Source: Auanema rhodensis (Eukaryota; Nematoda; Chromadorea; Rhabditida; Rhabditidae). Taken from it: a stretch of 64,000 nt of DNA. Below are positions 37,554-50,186 of the stretch, one piece after another; the first letter of the stretch is position 1, and each line of letters opens with the position of its first letter. The notes under the pieces are model-generated. The model was not told where the DNA came from and searched no databases. It saw nothing but the letters and a program-made list of their open reading frames with translations. The stretch covers positions 20,584,001 to 20,648,000 of the forward strand of contig OZ059897.1 of assembly GCA_964057225.1 (NCBI GenBank), read 5' to 3'. Position numbers and translations under genes: made by a program.

Positions 37554-39659
37554 CATTTTGACAAAAATTTTTTCGAAAAATTTCAAAATAATTTAGCAAA
37601 AAGTAGATGTTTTTAGATTCCTTTTTTCAAGGCAAAGACGATGGACAATGTTATTCAACGAAAAAATTATTTCTTCAGGGTGAAAATCGAGGATATAAGT
37701 GTAAACTTATATCAGTTGATATCTTGGTGCATTTCTAAGCTAGCGCAAATCTGATAACACAGATCGACGCAGCTTAAAAATCCGCATCGAATGCACTATA
37801 CTACATTGAGAAACGCTTAATACAAAAATTAGTTATGATCGTTTGAAAAATGATGCATTAGTGTATGTTGAGTTTCCATGTACACTCAACATTGCTTCCA
37901 AAAACATTTTGACAAAAATTTTTTCGAAAAATTTCAAAATAATTTAGCAAAAAGTAGATGTTTTTAGATTCCTTTTTTCAAGGCAAAGACGATGGACAAT
38001 GTTATTCAACGAAAAAATTATTTCTTCAGGGTGAAAATCGAGGATATAAGTGTAAACTTATATCAGTTGATATCTTGGTGCATTTCTAAGCTAGCGCAAA
38101 TCTGATAACACAGATCGACGCAGCTTAAAAATCCGCATCGAATGCACTATACTACATTGAGAAACGCTTAATACAAAAATTAGTTATGATCGTTTGAAAA
38201 ATGATGCATTAGTGTATGTTGAGTTTCCATGTACACTCAACATTGCTTCCAAAAACATTTTGACAAAAATTTTTTCGAAAAATTTCAAAATAATTTAGCA
38301 AAAAGTAGATGTTTTTAGATTCCTTTTTTCAAGGCAAAGACGATGGACAATGTTATTTAACGAAAAAATTAATTCTTTAGGGTGAAAATCGAGGATATAA
38401 GTGTAAACTTATATCAGTTGATATCTCGGTGCATTTTTAAGCTAGCGCAAATCTGATAACACAGATCGACGCAGCTTAAAAATCCGCATCGAATGCACTA
38501 TACGACATTGAGAAACGCTTAATACAAAAATTAGTTATGATCGTTTGAAAAATGATGCATTAGTGTATGTTGAGTTTCCATGTACACTCAACATTGCTTC
38601 CAAAAACATTTTGACAAAAATTTTTTCGAAAAATTTCAAAATAATTTAGCAAAAAGTAGATGTTTTTAGATTCCTTTTTTCAAGGCAAAGACGATGGACA
38701 ATGTTATTCAACGAAAAAATTAATTCTTCAGGGTGAAAATCGAGGATATAAGTGTGAACTTATATCAGTTGATATCTCGGTACATTTTTAAGCTAGCGCA
38801 AATCTGATAACACAGATCGACGCAGCTTAAAAATCTGCATCGAATGCACTATACTACATGGAAGAATGCTTAATACAAAAATTAGTTATGATCGTTTGGA
38901 AAATGATGCATTAGTGTATGTTGAGTTTCCATGTACACTCAACATTGCTTCCAAAAACATTTTGACAAAAATTTTTTCGAAAAATTTCAAAATAATTTAG
39001 CAAAAAGTAGATGTTTTTAGATTCCTTTTTTCAAGGCAAAGACGATGGACAATGTTATTCAACGAAAAAATTATTTCTTCAGGGTGAAAATCGAGGATAT
39101 AAGTGTAAACTTATATCAGTTGATATCTTGGTGCATTTCTAAGCTAGCGCAAATCTGATAACACAGATCGACGCAGCTTAAAAATCCGCATCGAATGCAC
39201 TATACTACATTGAGAAACGCTTAATACAAAAATTAGTTATGATCGTTTGAAAAATGATGCATTAGTGTATGTTGAGTTTCCATGTACACTCAACATTGCT
39301 TCCAAAAACATTTTGACAAAAATTTTTTCGAAAAATTTCAAAATAATTTAGCAAAAAGTAGATGTTTTTAGATTCCTTTTTTCAAGGCAAAGACGATGGA
39401 CAATGTTATTCAACGAAAAAATTATTTCTTCAGGGTGAAAATCGAGGATATAAGTGTAAACTTATATCAGTTGATATCTTGGTGCATTTCTAAGCTAGCG
39501 CAAATCTGATAACACAGATCGACGCAGCTTAAAAATCCGCATCGAATGCACTATACTACATTGAGAAACGCTTAATACAAAAATTAGTTATGATCGTTTG
39601 AAAAATGATGCATTAGTGTATGTTGAGTTTCCATGTACACTCAACATTGCTTCCAAAAA
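36852..39659 (+). repeat. 4-monomer duplication (2 x 1404 bp)
   Basis: Monomers 106-109 (36852-38255) match 110-113 (38256-39659). The order is TTTAGGG with G249; ATCTGCATCG with GAATGCTT and G293; then two consecutive TATTTCTTC/CTTGGTGCA/CATTTCTAAG copies. The doubled last monomer is itself a dimer of one subtype seen singly at 15795 and 18252. The first run overlaps the end of 7-monomer duplication III, so this event is younger. Confidence 0.84.
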
Positions 39660-40361
39660 CATTTTGACAAAAATTTTTTCGAAAAATTTCAAAATAATTT
39701 AGCAAAAAGTAGATGTTTTTAGATTCCTTTTTTCAAGGCAAAGACGATGGACAATGTTATTCAACGAAAAAATTAATTCTTCAGGGTGAAAATCGAGGAT
39801 ATAAGTGTAAACTTATATCAGTTGATATCTCGGTACATTTTTAAGCTAGCGCAAATCTGATAACACAGATCGACGCAGCTTAAAAATCCGCATCGAATGC
39901 ACTATACTACATGGAAGAACGCTTAATACAAAAATTAGTTATGATCGTTTGGAAAATGATGCATTAGTGTATGTTGAGTTTCCATGTACACTCAACATTG
40001 CTTCCAAAAACATTTTGACAAAAATTTTTTCGAAAAATTTCAAAATAATTTAGCAAAAAGTAGATGTTTTTAGATTCCTTTTTTCAAGGTAAAGACGATG
40101 GACAATGTTATTCAACGAAAAAATTATTTCTTCAGGGTGAAAATCGAGGATATAAGTGTGAACTTATATCAGTTGATATCTCTGTGCATTTTTAAGCTAG
40201 CGCAAATCTGATAACACAGATCGACGCAGCTTAAAAATCCGCATCGAATGCACTATACTACATTGAGAAAGGCTTAATACAAAAATTAGTTATGATCGTT
40301 TGAAAAATGATGCATTAGTGTATGTTGAGTTTCCATGTACACTCAACATTGCTTCCAAAAA

Positions 40362-42467
40362 CATTTTGACAAAAATTTTTTCGGAAAATTTCAAAATAAT
40401 TTAGCAAAAAGTAGATGTTTTTAGATTCCTTTTTTCAAGGCAAAGACGATGGACAATGTTATTTAACGAAAAAATTAATTCTTTAGGGTGAAAATCGAGG
40501 ATATATGTGTAAACTTATATCAGTTGATATCTCGGTGCATTTTTAAGCTAGCGCAAATCTGATAACACAGATCGACGCAGCTTAAAAATCTGCATCGAAT
40601 GCACTATACGACATTGAGAAACGCTTAATACAAAAATTAGTTATGATCGTTTGAAAAATGATGCATTAGTGTATGTTGAGATTCCATGTACACTCAACAT
40701 TGCTTCCAAAAACATTTTGACAAAAATTTTTTCGAAAAATTTCAAAATAATTTAGCAAAAAGTAGATGTTTTTAGATTCCTTTTTTCAAGGCAAAGACGA
40801 TGGACAATGTTATTCAACGAAAAAATTAATTCTTCAGGGTGAAAATCGAGGATATAAGTGTGAACTTATATCAGTTGATATCTCGGTACATTTTTAAGCT
40901 AGCGCAAATCTGATAACACAGATCGACGCAGCTTAAAAATCCGCATCGAATGCATTATACTACATGGAAGAACGCTTAATACAAAAATTAGTTATGATCG
41001 TTTGGAAAATGATGCATTAGTGTATGTTGAGTTTCCATGTACACTCAACATTGCTTCCAAAAACATTTTGACAAAAATTTTTTCGAAAAATTTCAAAATA
41101 ATTTAGCAAAAAGTAGATGTTTTTAGATTCCTTTTTTCAAGGCAAAGACGATGGACAATGTTATTTAACGAAAAAATTAATTCTTCAGGGTGAAAATCGA
41201 GGATATAAGTGTGAACTTATATCAGTTGATATCTCGGTGCATTTTTAAGCTAGCGCAAATCTGATAACACAGATCGACGCAGCTTAAAAATCCGCATCGA
41301 ATGCACTATACTACATTGAGAAACGCTTAATACAAAAATTAGTTATGATCGTTTGAAAAATGATGCATTAGTGTATGTTGAGTTTCCATGTACACTCAAC
41401 ATTGCTTCCAAAAACATTTTGACAAAAATTTTTTCGAAAAATTTCAAAATAATTTAGCAAAAAGTAGATGTTTTTAGATTCCTTTTTTCAAGGCAAAGAC
41501 GATGGACAATGTTATTTAACGAAAAAATTAATTCTTTAGGGTGAAAATCGAGGATATATGTGTAAACTTATATCAGTTGATATCTCGGTGCATTTTTAAG
41601 CTAGCGCAAATCTGATAACACAGATCGACGCAGCTTAACAATCCGCATCGAATGCACTATACGACATTGAGAAACGCTTAATACAAAAATTAGTTATGAT
41701 CGTTTGAAAAATGATGCATTAGTGTATGTTGAGATTCCATGTACACTCAACATTGCTTCCAAAAACATTTTGACAAAAATTTTTTCGAAAAATTTCAAAA
41801 TAATTTAGCAAAAAGTAGATGTTTTTAGATTCCTTTTTTCAAGGCAAAGACGATGGACAATGTTATTTAACGAAAAAATTAATTCTTTAGGGTGAAAATC
41901 GAGGATATATGTGTAAACTTATATCAGTTGATATCTCGGTACATTTTTAAGCTAGCGCAAATCTGATAACACAGATCGACGCAGCTTAAAAATCCGCATC
42001 GAATGCATTATACTACATGGAAGAACGCTTAATACAAAAATTAGTTATGATCGTTTGGAAAATGATGCATTAGTGTATGTTGAGTTTCCATGTACACTCA
42101 ACATTGCTTCCAAAAACATTTTGACAAAAATTTTTTCGAAAAATTTCAAAATAATTTAGCAAAAAGTAGATGTTTTTAGATTCCTTTTTTCAAGGCAAAG
42201 ACGATGGACAATGTTATTTAACGAAAAAATTAATTCTTCAGGGTGAAAATCGAGGATATAAGTGTGAACTTATATCAGTTGATATCTCGGTGCATTTTTA
42301 AGCTAGCGCAAATCTGATAACACAGATCGACGCAGCTTAAAAATCCGCATCGAATGCACTATACTACATTGAGAAACGCTTAATACAAAAATTAGTTATG
42401 ATCGTTTGAAAAATGATGCATTAGTGTATGTTGAGTTTCCATGTACACTCAACATTGCTTCCAAAAA
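40362..42467 (+). repeat. 3-monomer duplication with ATATATGTG subtype
   Basis: Monomers 116-118 (40362-41414) resemble 119-121 (41415-42467). The rare A145T (ATATATGTG) is confined to the copies at 40362, 41415 and 41766, and it breaks the 9-bp dyad at 139-160. The copy at 41766 joins the left part of the 41415 type (TTTAGGG, ATATATGTG) to the right part of the 40713 type (A176, TGCATTATAC, G293), so it is an apparent recombinant. The copy at 41415 has a private CTTAACAATCC near 41636. Confidence 0.72.
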
Positions 42468-42818
42468 CATTTTGACAAAAATTTTTTCGAAAAATTTCAA
42501 AATAATTTAGCAAAAAGTAGATGTTTTTAGATTCCTTTTTTCAAGGCAAAGACGATGGACAATGTTATTTAACGAAAAAATTAATTCTTCAGGGTGAAAA
42601 TCGAGGATATAAGTGTAAACTTATATCAGTTGATATCTCGGTGCATTTTTAAGCTAGCGCAAATCTGATAACACAGATCGACGCAGCTTAAAAATCCGCA
42701 TCGAATGCACTATACTACATTGAAAAACGCTTAATACAAAAATTAGTTATGATCGTTTGAAAAATGATGCATTAGTGTATGTTGAGTTTCCATGTACACT
42801 CAACATTGCTTCCAAAAA

Positions 42819-44222
42819 CATTTTGACAAAAATTTTTTCGAAAAATTTCAAAATAATTTAGCAAAAAGTAGATGTTTTTAGATTCCTTTTTTCAAGGCAA
42901 AGACGATGGACAATGTTATTCAACGAAAAAATTAATTCTTCAGGGTGAAAAGCGAGGATATAAGTGTGAACTTATATCAGTTGATATCTCGGTACATTTT
43001 TAAGCTAGCGCAAATCTGATAACACAGATCGACGCAGCTTAAAAATCTGCATCGAATGCACTATACTACATGAAAGAATGCTTAATACAAAAATTAGTTA
43101 TGATCGTTTGGAAAATGATGCATTAGTGTATGTTGAGTTTCCATGTACACTCAACATTGCTTCCAAAAACATTTTGACAAAAATTTTTTCGAAAAATTTC
43201 AAAATAATTTAGCAAAAAGTAGATGTTTTTAGATTCCTTTTTTCAAGGTAAAGACGATGGACAATGTTATTCAACGAAAAAATTATTTCTTCAGGGTGAA
43301 AATCGAGGATATAAGTGTGAACTTATATCAGTTGATATCTCGGTGCATTTTTAAGCTAGCGCAAATCTGATAACACAGATCGACGCAGCTTAAAAATCCG
43401 CATCGAATGCACTATACTACATTGAGAAACGCTTAATACAAAAATTAGTTATGATCGTTTGAAAAATGATGCATTAGTGTATGTTGAGTTTCCATGTACA
43501 CTCAACATTGCTTCCAAAAACATTTTGACAAAAATTTTTTCGAAAAATTTCAAAATAATTTAGCAAAAAGTAGATGTTTTTAGATTCCTTTTTTCAAGGC
43601 AAAGACGATGGACAATGTTATTCAACGAAAAAATTAATTCTTCAGGGTGAAAAGCGAGGATATAAGTGTGAACTTATATCAGTTGATATCTCGGTACATT
43701 TTTAAGCTAGCGCAAATCTGATAACACAGATCGACGCAGCTTAAAAATCTGCATCGAATGCACTATACTACATAGAAGAATGCTTAATACAAAAATTAGT
43801 TATGATCGTTTGGAAAATGATGCATTAGTGTATGTTGAGTTTCCATGTACACTCAACATTGCTTCCAAAAACATTTTGACAAAAATTTTTTCGAAAAATT
43901 TCAAAATAATTTAGCAAAAAGTAGATGTTTTTAGATTCCTTTTTTCAAGGTAAAGACGATGGACAATGTTATTCAACGAAAAAATTATTTCTTCAGGGTG
44001 AAAATCGAGGATATAAGTGTGAACTTATATCAGTTGATATCTCGGTGCATTTTTAAGCTAGCGCAAATCTGATAACACAGATCGACGCAGCTTAAAAATC
44101 CGCATCGAATGCACTATACTACATTGAGAAACGCTTAATACAAAAATTAGTTATGATCGTTTGAAAAATGATGCATTAGTGTATGTTGAGTTTCCATGTA
44201 CACTCAACATTGCTTCCAAAAA
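42819..44222 (+). repeat. Dimer duplication with AAAAGCGAGG
   Basis: Monomers 123-124 (42819-43520) match 125-126 (43521-44222). The first of each pair has AAAAGCGAGG (T134G), seen only here, with ATCTGCATCG and GAATGCTT. The second has CAAGGTAAAG with TATTTCTTC. They differ at CATGAAAGAATG (near 43069) against CATAGAAGAATG (near 43771). Confidence 0.82.
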
Positions 44223-46326
44223 CATTTTGACAAAAATTTTTTCGAAAAATTTCAGAATAATTTAGCAAAAAGTAGATGTTTTTAGATTCCTTTTTTCAAG
44301 GCAAAGACGATGGACAATGTTATTTAACGAAAAAATTAATTCTTTAGGGTGAAAATCGAGGATATAAGTGTAAACTTATATCAGTTGATATCTCGGTGCA
44401 TTTTTAAGCTAGCGCAAATCTGATAACACAGATCGACGCAGCTTAAAAATCCGCATCGAATGCACTATACTACATTGAGAAACGCTTAATACAAAAATTA
44501 GTTATGATCGTTTAAAAATGATGCATTAGTGTATGTTGAGTTTCCATGTACACTCAACATTGCTTCCAAAAACATTTTGACAAAAATTTTTTCGAAAAAT
44601 TTCAAAATAATTTAGCAAAAAGTAGATGTTTTTAGATTCCTTTTTTCAAGGCAAAGACGATGGACAATGTTATTCAACGAAAAAATTAATTCTTCAGGGT
44701 GAAAATCGAGGATATAAGTGTGAACTTATATCAGTTGATATCTCGGTACATTTTTAAGCTAGCGCAAATCTGATAACACAGATCGACGCAGCTTAAAAAT
44801 CCGCATCGAATGCACTATACTACATGGAAGAACTCTTAATACAAAAATAAGTTATGATCGTTTGGAAAATGATGCATTAGTGTATGTTGAGTTTCCATGT
44901 ACACTCAACATTGCTTCCAAAAACATTTTGACAAAAATTTTTTCGAAAAATTTCAAAATAATTTAGCAAAAAGTAGATGTTTTTAGATTCCTTTTTTCAA
45001 GGTAAAGACGATGGACAATGTTATTCAACGAAAAAATTATTTCTTCAGGGTGAAAATCGAGGATATAAGTGTGAACTTATATCAGTTGATATCTCGGTGC
45101 ATTTTTAAGCTAGCGCAAATCTGATAACACAGATCGACGCAGCTTAAAAATCCGCATCGAATGCACTATACTACATTGAGAAACGCTTAATACAAAAATT
45201 AGTTATGATCGTTTGAAAAATGATGCATTAGTGTATGTTGAGTTTCCATGTACACTCAACATTGCTTCCAAAAACATTTTGACAAAAATTTTTTCGAAAA
45301 ATTTCAGAATAATTTAGCAAAAAGTAGATGTTTTTAGATTCCTTTTTTCAAGGCAAAGACGATGGACAATGTTATTTAACGAAAAAATTAATTCTTTAGG
45401 GTGAAAATCGAGGATATAAGTGTAAACTTATATCAGTTGATATCTCGGTGCATTTTTAAGCTAGCGCAAATCTGATAACACAGATCGACGCAGCTTAAAA
45501 ATCCGCATCGAATGCACTATACTACATTGAGAAACGCTTAATACAAAAATTAGTTATGATCGTTTAAAAATGATGCATTAGTGTATGTTGAGTTTCCATG
45601 TACACTCAACATTGCTTCCAAAAACATTTTGACAAAAATTTTTTCGAAAAATTTCAAAATAATTTAGCAAAAAGTAGATGTTTTTAGATTCCTTTTTTCA
45701 AGGCAAAGACGATGGACAATGTTATTCAACGAAAAAATTAATTCTTCAGGGTGAAAATCGAGGATATAAGTGTGAACTTATATCAGTTGATATCTCGGTA
45801 CATTTTTAAGCTAGCGCAAATCTGATAACACAGATCGACGCAGCTTAAAAATCCGCATCGAATGCACTATACTACATGGAAGAACTCTTAATACAAAAAT
45901 TAGTTATGATCGTTTGGAAAATGATGCATTAGTGTATGTTGAGTTTCCATGTACACTCAACATTGCTTCCAAAAACATTTTGACAAAAATTTTTTCGAAA
46001 AATTTCAAAATAATTTAGCAAAAAGTAGATGTTTTTAGATTCCTTTTTTCAAGGTAAAGACGATGGACAATGTTATTCAACGAAAAAATTATTTCTTCAG
46101 GGTGAAAATCGAGGATATAAGTGTGAACTTATATCAGTTGATATCTCGGTGCATTTTTAAGCTAGCGCAAATCTGATAACACAGATCGACGCAGCTTAAA
46201 AATCCGCATCGAATGCACTATACTACATTGAGAAACGCTTAATACAAAAATTAGTTATGATCGTTTGAAAAATGATGCATTAGTGTATGTTGAGTTTCCA
46301 TGTACACTCAACATTGCTTCCAAAAA
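44223..46326 (+). repeat. 3-monomer duplication (2 x 1052 bp) with shared deletion
   Basis: Monomers 127-129 (44223-45274) match 130-132 (45275-46326). The order is CAGAAT with TTTAGGG and loss of one G (CGTTTAAAAATG, near 44513 and 45565); A176 with GAACTCTT and G293; then CAAGGTAAAG with TATTTCTTC. The shared deletion confirms duplication and not parallel mutation. AAAATAAGTT near 44849 is private to the first run. Confidence 0.86.
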
Positions 46327-48081
46327 CATTTTGACAAAAATTTTTTCGAAAAATTTCAAAATAATTTAGCAAAAAGTAGATGTTTTTAGATTCCTTTTTT
46401 CAAGGCAAAGACGATGAACAATGTTATTCAACGAAAAAATTAATTCTTCAGGGTGAAAATCGAGGATATAAGTGTAAACTTATATCAGTTGCTATCTTGG
46501 TGCATTTTTAAGCTAGCGCAAATCTGATAATACAGATCGACGCAGCTTAAAAATCCGCATCGAATGCACTATACGACATTGAGAAACGCTTAATACAAAA
46601 ATTAGTTATGATCGTTTGAAAAATGATGCATTAGTGTATGTTGAGTTTCCATGTACACTCAACATTGCTTCCAAAAACATTTTGACAAAAATTTTTTCGA
46701 AAAATTTCAAAATAATTTAGCAAAAAGTAGATGTTTTTAGATTCCTTTTTTCAAGGCAAAGACGATGGACAATGTTATTCAACGAAAAAATTAATTCTTC
46801 AGGGTGAAAATCGAGGATATAAGTGTGAACTTATATCAGTTGATATCTCGGTACATTTTTAAGCTAGCGCAAATCTGATAACACAGATCGACGCAGCTTA
46901 AAAATCCGCATCGAATGCACTATACTACATGGAAGAACGCTTAATACAAAAATTAGTTATGATCGTTTGGAAAATGATGCATTAGTGTATGTTGAGTTTC
47001 CATGTACACTCAACATTGCTTCCAAAAACATTTTGACAAAAATTTTTTCGAAAAATTTCAAAATAATTTAGCAAAAAGTAGATGTTTTTAGATTCCTTTT
47101 TTCAAGGTAAAGACGATGGACAATGTTATTCAACGAAAAAATTATTTCTTCAGGGTGAAAATCGAGGATATAAGTGTGAACTTATATCAGTTGATATCTC
47201 GGTGCATTTTTAAGCTAGCGCAAATCTGATAACACAGATCGACGCAGCTTAAAAATCCGCATCGAATGCACTATACTACATTGAGAAACGCTTAATACAA
47301 AAATTAGTTATGATCGTTTGAAAAATGATGCATTAGTGTATGTTGAGTTTCCATGTACACTCAACATTGCTTCCAAAAACATTTTGACAAAAATTTTTTC
47401 GAAAAATTTCAAAATAATTTAGCAAAAAGTAGATGTTTTTAGATTCCTTTTTTCAAGGCAAAGACGATGGACAATGTTATTCAACGAAAAAATTAATTCT
47501 TCAGGGTGAAAATCGAGGATATAAGTGTAAACTTATATCAGTTGATATCTTGGTGCATTTTTAAGCTAGCGCAAATCTGATAACACAGATCGGCGCAGCT
47601 TAAAAATCCGCATCGAATGCACTATACTACATTGAGAAACGCTTAATACAAAAATTAGTTATGATCGTTTGAAAAATGATGCATTAGTGTATGTTGAGTT
47701 TCCATGTACACTCAACATTGCTTCCAAAAACATTTTGACAAAAATTTTTTCGAAAAATTTCAAAATAATTTAGCAAAAAGTAGATGTTTTTAGATTCCTT
47801 TTTTCAAGTCAAAGACGATGGACAATGTTATTTAACGAAAAAATTAATTCTTCAGGGTGAAAATCGAGGATATAAGTGTAAACTTATATCAGTTGATATC
47901 TCGGTGCATTTTTAAGCTAGCGCAAATCTGATAACACAGATCGACGCAGCTTAAAAATCCGCATCGAATGCACTATACTACATTGAGAAACGCTTAAAAC
48001 AAAAATTAGTTATGATCGTTTGAAAAATGATGCATTAGTGTATGTTGAGTTTCCATGTACACTCAACATTGCTTCCAAAAA
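45625..48081 (+). repeat. 7-monomer segment, first copy of a 13-monomer offset pair
   Basis: Monomers 131-137 match 144-150 (50187-52643) in order: GAACTCTT; CAAGGTAAAG; GATGAACAATG with GTTGCTATC; A176 with G293; CAAGGTAAAG; ATCGGCGCAG; and AAGTCAAAG. GATGAACAATG with GTTGCTATC occurs only in these two runs (46327 and 50889) and removes the GATATC site. The offset is 4562 bp, that is 13 monomers less one base. Differences are TTCGAAATAAT near 51271 and, in the last member, CTTAAAAC against CTTAATAC and TGTTGAG against TGTCGAG. Confidence 0.85.
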
Positions 48082-49134
48082 CATTTTGACAAAAATTTTT
48101 TCGAAAAATTTCAAAATAATTTAGCAAAAAGTAGATGTTTTTAGATTCCTTTTTTCAAGGCAAAGACGATGGACAATGTTATTCAACGAAAAAATTAATT
48201 CTTCAGGGTGAAAATCGAGGATATAAGTGTAAACTTATATCAGTTGATATCTTGGTGCATTTTTAAGCTAGCGCAAATCTGATAACACAGATCGGCGCAG
48301 CTTAAAAATCCGCATCGAATGCACTATACTACATTGAGAAACGCTTAATACAAAAATTAGTTATGATCGTTTGAAAAATGATGCATTAGTGTATGTTGAG
48401 TTTCCATGTACACTCAACATTGCTTCCAAAAACATTTTGACAAAAATTTTTTCGAAAAATTTCAAAATAATTTAGCAAAAAGTAGATGTTTTTAGATTCC
48501 TTTTTTCAAGTCAAAGACGATGGACAATGTTATTTAACGAAAAAATTAATTCTTCAGGGTGAAAATCGAGGATATAAGTGTAAACTTATATCAGTTGATA
48601 TCTCGGTGCATTTTTAAGCTAGCGCAAATCTGATAACACAGATCGACGCAGCTTAAAAATCCGCATCGAATGCACTATACTACATTGAGAAACGCTTAAA
48701 ACAAAAATTAGTTATGATCGTTTGAAAAATGATGCATTAGTGTATGTCGAGTTTCCATGTACACTCAACATTGCTTCCAAAAACATTTTGACAAAAATTT
48801 TTTCGAAAAATTTCAAAATAATTTAGCAAAAAGTAGATGTTTTTAGATTCCTTTTTTCAAGTCAAAGACGATGGACAATGTTATTTAACGAAAAAATTAA
48901 TTCTTCAGGGTGAAAATCGAGGATATAAGTGTAAACTTATATCAGTTGATATCTCGGTGCATTTTTAAGCTAGCGCAAATCTGATAACACAGATCGACGC
49001 AGCTTAAAAATCCGCATCGAATGCACTATACTACATTGAGAAACGCTTAAAACAAAAATTAGTTATGATCGTTTGAAAAATGATGCATTAGTGTATGTCG
49101 AGTTTCCATGTACACTCAACATTGCTTCCAAAAA
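47380..49134 (+). repeat. Dimer plus extra copy, AAGTCAAAG subtype
   Basis: Monomers 136-137 (47380-48081) and 138-139 (48082-48783) are a duplicated pair of ATCGGCGCAG followed by AAGTCAAAG with CTTAAAAC. Monomer 140 (48784-49134) repeats 139 again, and both 139 and 140 carry TGTATGTCGAG. T316C in that string breaks one pair of the dyad at 312-339. Confidence 0.82.
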
Positions 49135-50186
49135 CATTTTGACAAAAATTTTTTCGAAAAATTTCAAAATAATTTAGCAAAAAGTAGATGTTTTTAGATT
49201 CCTTTTTTCAAGGCAAAGACGATGGACCATGTTATTCAACGAAAAAATTATTTCTTCAGGGTGAAAATCGAGGATATAAGTGTGAACTTATATCAGTTGA
49301 TATCTCGGTGCATTTTTAAGCTAGCGCAAATCTGATAACACAGATCGACGCAGCTTAAAAATCCGCATCGAATGCACTGTACTACATGGAAGAACGCTTA
49401 ATACAAAAATTAGTTATGATCGTTTGAAAAATGATGCATTAGTGTATGTTGAGTTTCCATGTACACTCAACATTGCTTCCAAAAACATTTTGACAAAAAT
49501 TTTTTCGAAAAATTTCAAAATAATTTAGTAAAAAGTAGATGTTTTTAGATTCCTTTTCTCAAGGCAAAGACGATGGACAATGTTATTCAACAAAAAAATT
49601 ATTTCTTCAGGGTGAAAATCGAGGATATAAGTGTGAACTTATATCAGTTGATATCTCGGTGCATTTTTAAGCTAGCGCAAATCTGATAACACAGATCGAC
49701 GCAGCTTAAAAATCCGCATCGAATGCACTATACTACATTGAGAAACGCTTAATACAAAAATTAGTTATGATCGTTTGAAAAATGATGCATTAGTGTATGT
49801 TGAGTTTCCATGTACACTCAACATTGCTTCCAAAAACATTTTGACAAAAATTTTTTCGAAAAATTTCAGAATAATTTAGCAAAAAGTAGATGTTTTTAGA
49901 TTCCTTTTTTTAAGGCAAAGACGATGGACGATGTTATTCAACGAAAAAATTATTTTTTCAGGGTGAAAATCGAGGATATAAGTGTGAACTTATATCAGTT
50001 GATATCTCGGTGCATTTTTAAGCTAGCGCAAATCTGATAACACAGATCGACGCAGCTTAAAAATCCGCATCGAATGCACTATACTACATTGAGAAACGCT
50101 TAATACAAAAATTAGTTATGATCGTTTAAAAATGATGCATTAGTGTATGTTGAGTTTCCATGTACACTCAACATTGCTTCCAAAAA
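49135..50186 (+). repeat. 3-monomer segment, first copy, ending in a recombinant monomer
   Basis: Monomers 141-143 match 155-157 (54048-55100): GACCATG with CACTGTAC; TAGTAAAAAG with TTTTCTC and TTCAACAAAA; then CAGAAT with TTAAGG, GACGATG and TATTTTTTC. The third copy here (49837-50186) ends with the deleted CGTTTAAAAATG (near 50127), which otherwise belongs to the copies at 44223 and 45275. Its left part matches the 54750 type and its right part the 45275 type, so it is a junction between two array segments. Confidence 0.85.
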
